Assembly (NCBI RefSeq): GCF_001182785.1
Contig: NZ_CP012100.1
Location: 124,001-188,000 of the forward strand
Length of the DNA: 64,000 nucleotides
Source of the DNA: Bacillus thuringiensis
GTDB taxonomy: Bacteria; Bacillota; Bacilli; Bacillales; Bacillaceae_G
Reading direction: 5' to 3'
Shown piece by piece: positions 1-7,378 of this stretch. The first letter of the stretch is position 1; each line of letters starts with the position of its first letter. The notes under the pieces are model-generated. The model ran no database searches. It was given only the letters and a program-made list of their open reading frames with translations, and was not told the DNA's origin. The translations under genes and the position numbers were made by a program.

Positions 1-55
1 TATTAAAGAGATTTTAATAATAGAAACATACTGAAAATGGAAGGGTGTAAAAATA

Positions 56-469
56 GTGAAAATAGTAGTGTCATGTATTGTTAGTTTAGGAATACTGTTA
101 ACAGCATGCTCAAACGAAGACAAATTAAAGGTTGGATCAGAGAGTCGTGCAAACACAAATGAAGAAGCTGTCGGTCAAGTAGAAAAAGATAAAGATAAAG
201 TGAAGGATAATGATGATGCTTCACCGTATAATGAGGAAATGGCAAGAGTAGCCATACAAAAAATGATGAACAAATATCCAAAAGAAGCTGGGAAGAACGT
301 GTTACAAACTGAGAGAAGGGCAATGGATATTTTTCATGTTACAACGGATAAAGTAGAAGTTCAAATGCAGTTTAAAGATGCTGGGAGTGGAACGGTGGAA
401 TGGATTATGTGCGACTGGAACACAGGTCAACCGTTATATCAAAGTGATAAATGGAATGCCTATAGCTAA
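56..469 (+). CDS. small lipoprotein of unknown function
   Basis: A 137-residue protein starting at GTG with a GGAAGGG ribosome binding site just upstream. It opens with a short hydrophobic signal ending in a lipobox (L-T-A-C, Cys at about residue 18), so it should be lipid-modified and anchored outside the membrane. A highly charged, Lys/Asp-rich linker (about residues 20-55) precedes a small C-terminal domain (about 57-137) with alternating polar and hydrophobic strands and two Trp residues. I recognise no enzymatic motif. No operon partner is visible downstream; the upstream neighbour is outside the window. Function unknown; lipoprotein localisation is well supported. Confidence 0.75.
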   Translation: MKIVVSCIVSLGILLTACSNEDKLKVGSESRANTNEEAVGQVEKDKDKVKDNDDASPYNEEMARVAIQKMMNKYPKEAGKNVLQTERRAMDIFHVTTDKVEVQMQFKDAGSGTVEWIMCDWNTGQPLYQSDKWNAYS

Positions 470-995
470 CTACAACTTATAATTATCACATAGGGAATAG
501 ATACTAGATAAAAAGAATTAGCACTCAAATGATTTTAGAGTAGTAGATTGATTTTAGGCAGGAACCATTCATTACGCATACCTGGGAGAGTCGACATATG
601 GACTTAGAATTAAAGGTAAAAAGAAAATAAATACATACTACAAAACTACATAATGAAGAATATCCGTATGTCTGGAAACTGGATCGTCGATTCAGTTGTC
701 AATATTTTCTTCTAATTTAATACACTATTTAAAGTTTTTAATTGAAGTTCTTTAGACTGTTTGGAACATTGATATACAAAAGGAGTACCTAACGGTGCTC
801 TTTTTTTGTATATGTAAAAATAAAGAAAATCGTTAGACAACATAGGTTTTTTGGGGAGCTTTAAAGAACTTTATAATTATTAAATATTTAATCAGTGCTA
901 TAGGAGCGAATATAAAATAAAACTTTTATCATAAATGATTTCATTATCCATTAATGTAAAATAAAATTCACTTATTAAAAGGAGGTTAAATATAA
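470..995. other. gene-free stretch with one terminator-like hairpin
   Basis: I see no credible gene here. The only clear structure is a 7-bp hairpin followed by a T run near 783-807. A short open stretch around 588-655 is too small and lacks a ribosome binding site. Confidence 0.5.
783..807 (+). terminator. rho-independent terminator
   Basis: A 7-bp stem (GAGTACC / GGTGCTC, with one G-T pair) closes a 4-base loop and is followed by seven T. The gene it served is not evident, which fits decay of the preceding stretch. Confidence 0.55.
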
Positions 996-1235
996 TTGAC
1001 AATTAATAAGGAGATAAATTTTAACTCATCATTGAAATCGAATAAAACAAGTAAAGGTTTGGTTTCAACAATGACACATTTGTCTAGAACTTATGTGATA
1101 TTTATTGTGGGTTTACTGATTTCTAGGATTGGTGATTCTCTTTATACGTTTGCTCTTCCTTGGATTGCCTATGAATTGACTGGTTCGGCCATAATTATGA
1201 GTTCACTTTTTGCTACTGGTGCATTACGCAGGTAA
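996..1235 (+). pseudogene. MFS transporter, N-terminal fragment
   Basis: TTG start behind a strong AAGGAGG site. The first 30 residues are polar; from about residue 31 the sequence reads like transmembrane helix 1 and the first loop of a major facilitator (R-x-G-D-S-L-Y-T-F-A-L-P-W), then a second helix begins and the frame stops at residue 79. A working MFS carrier has about 400 residues in 12 helices, so this is the stub of a truncated gene. The DNA immediately after encodes unrelated residues and then the tail of an HxlR regulator, so a deletion seems to have joined two genes. Confidence 0.7.
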
Positions 1236-1471
1236 TCTTCATATAGAATGGAATTTCATGTACCGATTACTATAGGAAAGCATTCTGTATACAATTCAAA
1301 CAAATGCAAATCAAATCATGCTTTTACAGATACAAAAAAGGAGCAGTTAGTAAAGCTAACGGCTCCAGGTCAAGGAATCTCCAAGGGGAAAGGAGAAAGA
1401 TTAAGGACTTTAAATGAGTTTTGGCTAATGCCTATCTTTATTATTGACGGAATAATAAGTTTTATTCAATC

Positions 1472-1561
1472 ATAACACCCAAAGTAGAATATTCACTAAC
1501 AGAGCAAGGTGAAAAGTTTATACCTGTATTAGAAGCAATGCAAGTTTGGGGTAAAGATTAA
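1472..1561 (+). pseudogene. HxlR-family regulator, C-terminal fragment
   Basis: The frame starting at 1472 reads ITPKVEYSLTEQGEKF and continues to a TAA at 1559-1561. This is the wing and C-terminal helix signature of HxlR/MarR-like winged-helix regulators (compare VEYELSEVG in the intact HxlR gene at 12196-12558 of this window). The DNA-recognition half is missing. With the MFS stub just upstream it suggests a decayed efflux pump/regulator pair. An open frame at 1248-1475 spans the junction and is probably chimeric. Confidence 0.65.
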
Positions 1562-1710
1562 CTACATAAAAAAATAGAGATGCATGAAAGACATGAGGAC
1601 TAATACAGTATTAGTTCCTTCTTATTACCAATAGATAGAAGGTATGGAGTCCAAATTAAATAACATTATTGTTGATTTTTACGTACAAGCACATTGATGC
1701 AATAGTAATT

Positions 1711-1740
1711 AAAGAGCTGCGATTGTTGCTCTTTTTCTTA
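1711..1740 (+). terminator. probable terminator
   Basis: AGAGC and GCTCT arms around a roughly 10-base loop, followed by TTTTTCTT. It lies between the decayed HxlR remnant and the acetyltransferase gene. Confidence 0.45.
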
Positions 1741-1878
1741 TGCAGCTAACGGTGCAGTTAGTGGAAGAAGGATTTTAATTTACTATGATGAAATATGTAA
1801 TCTAGGCGAAATCTGAGAAGGAGGTTTCAATACTATAAAAAATGTTTTGTAGAATGAATGTAAGGGAGGAAAGCTAGC

Positions 1879-2403
1879 TTGGAAATCACAACAGAAAGAT
1901 TAATAATCAGACCCTTTAAGGGTACTGATTTACAGGATGTATTTGCTATTTATAATAATGATGATACATGTAAGTACCTATTACATAATAAGTGGTCTCA
2001 TGAAGATATGCAGAAAAGATTCGATAAGAAGTTAGTAAACAATGTACTCACTACAGAATCAAATTTAAGTTTGGCAGTCATATACAAGACTAATGTAGTG
2101 GGTGATCTATCTGTATGGTACACAGATATGAAAGACACTGTTGAGATTGGTTATTGTTTTTCAAATGAAGTAGCTGGGAAAGGTTTGGCAACTGAAGCAG
2201 TAAGTAGTTTGGTATTTAAATTATTTGATGAATTTAATGTACATCGTATACAAGCTAATCTTGATGCACGTAATATAACTTCACGAAAATTGTGTGAACG
2301 AATAGGCATGAGAAAAGAAGCCCATTTCATACAAGATTATTGGAGTAAAAATGAATGGACAGATAGTCTTGTATATGGAATGTTATCCTCTGATTTGAAG
2401 TAA
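1879..2403 (+). CDS. GNAT-family N-acetyltransferase (RimJ/RimL type)
   Basis: A 174-residue protein starting at TTG with a GGGAGGA site 8 bases upstream. The opening TERLIIRPFKGTD is the standard beginning of RimJ/RimL-like GNAT enzymes, which transfer acetyl from acetyl-CoA to an amine. The acetyl-CoA binding loop is visible around residue 105 (GKGLATEAV, matching the Q/RxxGxG/A pattern), followed by the conserved A-N-L-D-A-R-N-x-x-S-R-K motif and the helix L-C-E-R-I-G-M-R-K-E. Length is typical. The substrate (ribosomal protein N-terminus, antibiotic or other amine) cannot be told. It stands alone between terminators. Confidence 0.85.
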   Translation: MEITTERLIIRPFKGTDLQDVFAIYNNDDTCKYLLHNKWSHEDMQKRFDKKLVNNVLTTESNLSLAVIYKTNVVGDLSVWYTDMKDTVEIGYCFSNEVAGKGLATEAVSSLVFKLFDEFNVHRIQANLDARNITSRKLCERIGMRKEAHFIQDYWSKNEWTDSLVYGMLSSDLK

Positions 2404-2450
2404 TAGACGTAGTGATTTTATTAAGCTAACGGGTGCGTTAGTTGAATAAT

Positions 2451-2493
2451 AAAGGGCATAACATATTAATATGATTAAAAAGTTATGCCCTTT
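2451..2493 (+). terminator. terminator after the acetyltransferase gene
   Basis: Perfect 12-bp arms AAAGGGCATAAC / GTTATGCCCTTT separated by about 19 bases. The right arm runs directly into the next inverted repeat (2490-2538). Confidence 0.6.
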
Positions 2494-2538
2494 AATGTTA
2501 ATTAATTTATTATTAAAATAAATTAATTAACATTAAAG
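2490..2538. repeat. perfect 22-bp AT-rich inverted repeat
   Basis: Arms at 2490-2511 and 2517-2538 are exact reverse complements over 22 bases with a 5-base spacer. The element is almost pure A/T except at its ends (CTTT...AAAG). It shares four bases with the preceding terminator. It could be a secondary terminator or a cruciform-prone site; no gene lies in it. Confidence 0.6.
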
Positions 2539-2609
2539 ACCGCGAGCTCTCAATTTTATATTCTAGGATAATGATATGCAAGATTGCATGTGTAAAACGG
2601 TTGCAATTT

Positions 2610-2644
2610 CACCAACCTGTAACTATAATGATTACAGGTTGGTG
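2610..2644. promoter_or_regulatory. 13-bp inverted repeat upstream of the secreted protein gene
   Basis: Arms CACCAACCTGTAA (2610-2622) and TTACAGGTTGGTG (2632-2644) are perfect reverse complements around a 9-base loop, 47 bases before the start codon at 2691. There is no T run, so an operator or 5' UTR hairpin is likelier than a terminator. Confidence 0.5.
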
Positions 2645-2690
2645 ATACCAATCAAACAAATACAATCATCATGAATGGAGATGTTATCGA

Positions 2691-3323
2691 ATGGGCATGA
2701 AAAAATTAATCTTAGCAGGTGCTTTAGGGTTCGCAGCATTATCAGGAACGAATCTACCAGGATTAGAAGCAACAAAAGCGAGTGCAGCTTCTATTGAAAC
2801 GAATTTCTCGACGTTAGAAGGACGCGTAGTAGAAGTGGATCATGGTGTGATTGTTGTGAAATCTAAACAATACGAAGAACCAGTTAGTGTGTATATAGAA
2901 AATCTTTCAAATGTGAAAGTAGGAGACGAAGTAAAAGCGACTGGATCTATGATGCGTAACTTTACGGAGTATATGGTTGCAACAGAAGTTGAGAATACGA
3001 CAAACAAATTAGGTATGCATTTGAAAGAAAATGGCTCACCTGATTATGTAATTGGTGAAGTATCAGAAGTAGGTACGATGGAAGACAGTGCTACTAAATA
3101 TGTCGTAGTTGAGTATCCAACACAAAATGGGGAGAAAGACGTTATTGACGTGTTCTTAACAAAGGGACAAGTATTTAAAACAGGTGAGAAAGTGAAAATT
3201 GATATGAAGTATGTAGGCTGGGGCGGCATTTCTATTAATTACAACACAGTGGATCATATCGAAAAAGTGCATGAGGTAAACAATAGCACTCAAAATAATG
3301 ATGATGTGTGGATTTGGTCTTAA
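2691..3323 (+). CDS. secreted protein with two OB-like repeats, function unknown
   Basis: A 210-residue protein with a signal peptide (Lys-rich start, hydrophobic core to about residue 20, probable cleavage after A-S-A near residue 33). The mature part contains two related beta-rich units: about 38-100 (LEGRVVEVDHG...KVGDEVKATG) and about 115-180 (VIGEVSEVG...KTGEKVKIDM). The 'V-x-G-D/E-x-V-K' strand pattern resembles OB-fold or DUF3221-like extracellular proteins, but the family is not certain. A second in-frame ATG at 2697 is an alternative start. The gene is monocistronic, bounded by a 13-bp upstream inverted repeat and a strong terminator. Confidence 0.75.
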   Translation: MGMKKLILAGALGFAALSGTNLPGLEATKASAASIETNFSTLEGRVVEVDHGVIVVKSKQYEEPVSVYIENLSNVKVGDEVKATGSMMRNFTEYMVATEVENTTNKLGMHLKENGSPDYVIGEVSEVGTMEDSATKYVVVEYPTQNGEKDVIDVFLTKGQVFKTGEKVKIDMKYVGWGGISINYNTVDHIEKVHEVNNSTQNNDDVWIWS

Positions 3324-3413
3324 TTTGATTAGTAACATCAGAATCGAAACAGTAAGACGTTCTTATGTTGTAAAGGCTATACTGAAGTGAGTATGGATTA
3401 TCATATTCATTTC

Positions 3414-3466
3414 AAAAAAGCAAAGGAGAGGAGTCTATTCTATGACTTCTCTCCTTTGCTTTTTTT
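3414..3466. terminator. bidirectional terminator
   Basis: A long stem, AAAAAAGCAAAGGAGAG paired with CTCTCCTTTGCTTTTTT, with A-rich and T-rich flanks so it can work on both strands. It ends the secreted-protein gene (+) and the small gene at 3499-3753 (-). Confidence 0.85.
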
Positions 3467-3498
3467 AACTTTGTTTGAGTCTATGTATATAACCATAT

Positions 3499-3753
3499 TT
3501 AAGCAAAAATAGCTTTTAAAATCGATACTTTGTTTGTAGTAAATAATACATAATTTTGTTTTACAGTTCTAATTAATATACGGTCAGTTGTCCCATATGC
3601 TGTTCCAATACGGATTGCAGTTGGTTCCTCAACTCCAGCATAGGTAGCATCTTCGGTAACCTCAAGCACATCACGTAATGGAATCGTAACCTCCGCCAAT
3701 TGCCATGAAATAATTAACTCTTCTTTTGTTTTCCTTACATCAATACCTAGCAT
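3499..3753 (-). CDS. SunI/YnzG-like PH-fold small protein
   Basis: An 84-residue protein beginning [19 protein letters not shown]. The pattern (short beta strands, I-x-W-Q-L-A-x-V-T-I-P-L, then D-A-T-Y-A-G and [16 protein letters not shown]) resembles the SunI/YnzG family of Bacillus small proteins, whose founding member SunI protects against sublancin. No transmembrane segment is visible here, so an immunity role is unproven. The gene is solitary, ends at a shared terminator, and no bacteriocin gene lies nearby. Confidence 0.65.
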   Translation of the reverse strand: MLGIDVRKTKEELIISWQLAEVTIPLRDVLEVTEDATYAGVEEPTAIRIGTAYGTTDRILIRTVKQNYVLFTTNKVSILKAIFA

Positions 3754-3994
3754 TATACCAAGACCTTTCTATAATAGAATGCTACACTTCTTATCTTATT
3801 ATACAAATTTTTAGATTATTTTTCTACACGTATGAATAGAACTGATATTTTAAGGGTGTCAAAAGTACGGGAAGATATATTATCAATCTATTAAGAAATA
3901 CGCTATGAAGAAAAGTTCACAGGGAATTAATATGGATTTGACATGGTTACAGTATGATGAATGAGTAACAGTAGGCGTTGCAGGAAGGAAATGA

Positions 3995-4735
3995 ATGATG
4001 AGACTTAAACTAGTAGGAACCTTAACTTGTATAGTAGTAATATTAGGTATCTTTATCGTTTACACTAATGTATCTATTGGTAAAGAACCATATAAGACAA
4101 ACCATGACGCCATAAATAATGAAGAAAATAGTAAGCATAATGGGTCTTCAAGTAAGATAGCAAGCTCTTTTTCAAGTATACAGGCTGTAGTAAATAAGGA
4201 ATATGGTTTACCCGAAAACTATAAGCCAGAGGATTTAGTTGTACCAAACGTACCCTTCTCATTTAGTGGAACGGTAGAAAAGAGTCACCTTCGTAAAGAA
4301 GCAGCGGAAGCGTTAGAAAAACTATTCTTTTTAGCTAAACAAGATGGTATACAGTTGAATGCTGTTTCAGGATTTCGTTCCTATGGGTATCAAAAAGGCC
4401 TGTATGCCAGCAATGTTAAAAAGAATGGGCAAGAGCATACGGATCGCTTCTCTGCAAAGCCAGGGCATAGTGAACATCAAACAGGGTTAACAATGGATGT
4501 TTCATCTAAAAGCGCGAACAATGAACTAGAGCTAGCCTTTGCAAATACGAAGGAGGGCAAATGGCTAAAAGATAACGCACATCGTGCAGGATTTATCATT
4601 CGTTACCCAAAAGGTAAGGAGAATATTACTGGATATGCTTATGAGCCTTGGCATGTACGTTACGTAGGAGATATTGCTGAAAATATATATAAAGAAAAAC
4701 TAACTTTAGAAGAATATATGAATCTGAAAAAATAA
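3995..4735 (+). CDS. D-alanyl-D-alanine carboxypeptidase, VanY/M15 family
   Basis: A 246-residue protein with an N-terminal membrane anchor or uncleaved signal (about residues 3-25), a Ser/Asn-rich linker, and a peptidase M15 (VanY) domain from about 75 on. The zinc site is visible: S-E-H-Q-T-G-L-T-M-D (SxHxxGxAxD type, about 158-168) and E-P-W-H-V-R-Y-V-G (about 218-226). G-F-R-S-Y (about 128) is also typical. It should trim the terminal D-Ala (or act as an L,D-peptidase) on peptidoglycan stem peptides at the cell surface. No vancomycin-resistance neighbours are present, so a housekeeping or sporulation/germination role is more likely. Start ATG follows AGGAAGG. Confidence 0.88.
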   Translation: MMRLKLVGTLTCIVVILGIFIVYTNVSIGKEPYKTNHDAINNEENSKHNGSSSKIASSFSSIQAVVNKEYGLPENYKPEDLVVPNVPFSFSGTVEKSHLRKEAAEALEKLFFLAKQDGIQLNAVSGFRSYGYQKGLYASNVKKNGQEHTDRFSAKPGHSEHQTGLTMDVSSKSANNELELAFANTKEGKWLKDNAHRAGFIIRYPKGKENITGYAYEPWHVRYVGDIAENIYKEKLTLEEYMNLKK

Positions 4736-4885
4736 AGAATTGATCTAGTTAGTATTAGTAGTGAGAGTGTTAAAAGATAGGATATATACGCATCTGGCGC
4801 AAACGCTATTACAATCTCAGTTGATAATCAAAAGATTAAACGATATATACTGGAGCACAGTTATATAAGTCAAATTGGCATATAT

Positions 4886-4933
4886 CATGTAAGTGCGAAT
4901 GCGGATGTACAGATTCGCATTCGCACTTACATG
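4886..4933. terminator. 18-bp perfect hairpin downstream of vanY-like gene
   Basis: Arms 4886-4903 and 4916-4933 pair perfectly over 18 bases, extended by three weaker pairs; the loop is 6 bases. There is no T run after it on the plus strand, so it may be an mRNA 3'-end stabiliser rather than a classical terminator. Confidence 0.5.
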
Positions 4934-5958
4934 AAGCCAAAAGCATACATTACAATAACTTACTTTTAATCAGTTTACATAACACATCTCATAGGTATTT
5001 GTAAAAAACAAGTGAATAAATCTCAAAATAAAAAGAATACTTATGTCATTGAGATAGAAAGAGAAATTTAGTAATTATATTTTGAAATCTGCATTTAAAT
5101 AATATTTAGCGGAATGCTCAGCTAAATCAAGTACAATAAAAAGAATTAAAGGAAATGCTCTATTTCGACATCACAACAATTATATTTTGAAAAATACACC
5201 ATCTATTTAGTCTTAAGGAGTTAAAGTTAACTGATTTGTATTAAAATGTTATACACTGGCTATATCGCTATAAGCGACCATTTAATCAATATTAATAATG
5301 TATAGCTGAATGTATCTGAAACTAAAAGATATTTAGACTGATGAAAGGTAAGGTATATGATACCTTTATAAAGAGGTGGAAAAATAAATACTCACAACTT
5401 CGCACGAAATACCAATTTTACGAACAATAAGATGTATAAATAAAAATCTAACACAGTATTTAGGGATTTCGAGCTCGATTGCATGAATCTCATTATATTG
5501 GTATGTGTCTATATAATTCATATTTTATATAGGAATCATTAAATACTGAACTATTCATTGAAAATATTCATAGTAAATTACCTTTTACTATATAGGATTT
5601 ATTCTTATGTTGATCTAATTAACTCCCCATAATTATGATTAAATTAACCAATTCATGTTAGATAACGAATTTTAAACTGTTTTCATATATTGATTTTTTG
5701 TATGAATCTATATATAAAAATTGTTTTATTTTACATACATTTATATGTAGTTTTTGCACTAATTTTTATGGTCTTATACAAAATTATCACTTAGTTAGCT
5801 ATAATTTTCATTTGACTAACTACACTATACCATACAGTTTTGATTGTGTTTTAGTATTTCATAATTTAATTATGTAAATAAGTTTGTGTAAAAATTGAAT
5901 TTAACGCGAACTTGTGTTCGTGTCTATTTTCTGTTATAGTGTATATGAGGTGATTTTT
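4934..5958. other. about 1 kb AT-rich gene-free region
   Basis: No open frame with a plausible ribosome binding site or recognisable family on either strand. A 15-base direct repeat (AATTATATTTTGAAA) occurs near 5073 and 5178, but in DNA this AT-rich that may be chance. The region precedes the tyrosine recombinase gene, whose promoter should lie in its last 150 bases. Confidence 0.5.
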
Positions 5959-7035
5959 ATGGACTACAGCAAGCAACGTCAAAAATCCGTACATCGTAAA
6001 AAATTATACGAAAATTTAAATGAAATGCCCTTTTACATAGAAGAATTTGTGGAGTATAAAGAATTGCATGATGCCTCTCCCTCCACCCTACTGAATTATG
6101 TATATGATTTTAGAGTCTTCTTTAATTGGCTATTATCTGAACAAATTATTGAATTTAAGCCCATTAAGGACATATCCTTCTCTGATTTAGAGAATTTAAA
6201 GAAAAAAGATGTTGAGAACTTTATGAGGTTTCTAAAACTACAACAAAACATGCAGAATTCCTCTGTTAACAGAAAAATTTCGGCCTTAAAGTCTTTATTT
6301 AAGTACCTCACCTCCCTATCAGAGAATGAAGATGGAGAATGCTATTTTTATAGAAATGTAATGGCTAAAATTGAAATACATAAAGATAAAGAAACATTAA
6401 ATGCTCGTGCAAAACGTATGAGATCTAAAATATTCCATAATGATGATGATCAAGAATTTCTGAATTATGTTAAGTACGAACATGAAAAATCTTTAACAAA
6501 ACATCAGTTATTCTATTTCCTAAGAGATAAGGAACGTGATGTAGCTATCCTCTCCCTCTTTCTTGGCAGTGGTATTCGTGTAAGTGAATTAGCCGATCTC
6601 CGCATGGAAGATATAAACTTAAAAGAAAGACTAATTGATGTAATCCGAAAAGGAAACAAAGAAGATTCTGTTTGGATTACCCCAATTGCATTAAATGATC
6701 TTGAAAAATATATGGAGATTAGAGATAAAAAATATGCTCCAGGGAAAGAATTACAAAATGTATTCTTATCGAAGTATAAACATACTGCACAGCCGCTTTC
6801 TGTTAGGGCTATCCAAGATATAGTAGAAAAATATACTAAAGCCTTTGGCAAAAAAATGTCTCCTCATAAATTAAGACATACATTGGCAAATAAGTTATAT
6901 ATGGAAGAAAAAGACTCGTTACAAGTGATGCAACAACTGGGACATACCAGCCAGGATACGGCCTTATTATATACACAGCTTGGAGAAACAACTATCAAAG
7001 ATAGCTTAGGAAGAATAGGAAAGAATAAACAATAA
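5959..7035 (+). CDS. xerS: tyrosine recombinase, XerS type
   Basis: From the ATG at 5959 (GAGGTGA 8 bases upstream) the protein has 358 residues, matching XerS rather than the ~300-residue XerC/XerD; an upstream in-frame start at 5914 has no ribosome binding site. N-terminal SAM-like core-binding domain about 20-140; catalytic domain about 170-355. All catalytic residues are visible: Arg in G-S-G-I-R-V-S-E-L, Lys in R-K-G-N-K, H-K-L-R-H, and the final G-H-T...L-L-Y-T-Q nucleophile Tyr. XerS resolves chromosome dimers at difSL in streptococci, where it replaces XerC/D. I see no obvious dif-like or att site beside it. It may be a redundant Xer enzyme or a domesticated integrase. Confidence 0.85.
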   Translation: MDYSKQRQKSVHRKKLYENLNEMPFYIEEFVEYKELHDASPSTLLNYVYDFRVFFNWLLSEQIIEFKPIKDISFSDLENLKKKDVENFMRFLKLQQNMQNSSVNRKISALKSLFKYLTSLSENEDGECYFYRNVMAKIEIHKDKETLNARAKRMRSKIFHNDDDQEFLNYVKYEHEKSLTKHQLFYFLRDKERDVAILSLFLGSGIRVSELADLRMEDINLKERLIDVIRKGNKEDSVWITPIALNDLEKYMEIRDKKYAPGKELQNVFLSKYKHTAQPLSVRAIQDIVEKYTKAFGKKMSPHKLRHTLANKLYMEEKDSLQVMQQLGHTSQDTALLYTQLGETTIKDSLGRIGKNKQ

Positions 7036-7069
7036 AAGTTCAGCAATACAAAATTGCTGAACTTTTATT
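7034..7069 (+). terminator. terminator of xerS-like gene
   Basis: Perfect 14-bp stem AAAAGTTCAGCAAT / ATTGCTGAACTTTT, 5-base loop, starting at the stop codon. Confidence 0.85.
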
Positions 7070-7298
7070 GTTTTCATTGATAAGTGGATTTAAAATCTAT
7101 ATTAAATCCACTTTATTTTGAAATTTATTATGTAATAAATACATAGTTTAAACTGTACTTTAATTAGAATTTAAATTCTCTTGATAGTTAAACATAAGAG
7201 TTTTAAATTCCTACAAATTTTAATTACCAGCAGATAATATTAATGATTTTTTGGTAACACCAATGGATTTTAAAAAGTATGATGCTTAAGTTAATATT

Positions 7299-7332
7299 AA
7301 AAAGCCCCTTAGACATATCTAGGGGGTTTTTT
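7299..7332 (-). terminator. terminator of gshF
   Basis: AAAAAGCCCC...GGGGGTTTTTT stem with TTAGA/CTAGG interior and flanking A and T runs; it sits 46 bases past the gshF stop on the minus strand. Confidence 0.75.
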
Positions 7333-7378
7333 AATTCATTTTAGTATGTTACTTCTACACTCTAAACATTAAATTTAA

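Noticed and set aside
1248..1475. 75-residue open frame after the MFS stub
   Set aside because: No ribosome binding site or family resemblance; it spans the junction between two gene remnants.
3499..3753. Bacteriocin immunity system around the SunI-like gene
   Set aside because: No precursor peptide, modification enzyme or transporter is nearby, and the protein lacks a visible membrane anchor.
3995..4735. Vancomycin-resistance locus
   Set aside because: Only a VanY-type peptidase is present; no VanA/H/X or VanRS genes accompany it.
5073..5192. 15-base direct repeat as a possible recombination or att site for the XerS-like enzyme
   Set aside because: The repeat is only A/T-rich sequence with one G, has no inverted-arm structure like dif, and can arise by chance.
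5041..5958. Possible CRISPR array or origin in the gene-free region
   Set aside because: No regularly spaced repeats, no DnaA-box clusters and no cas genes anywhere in the window.
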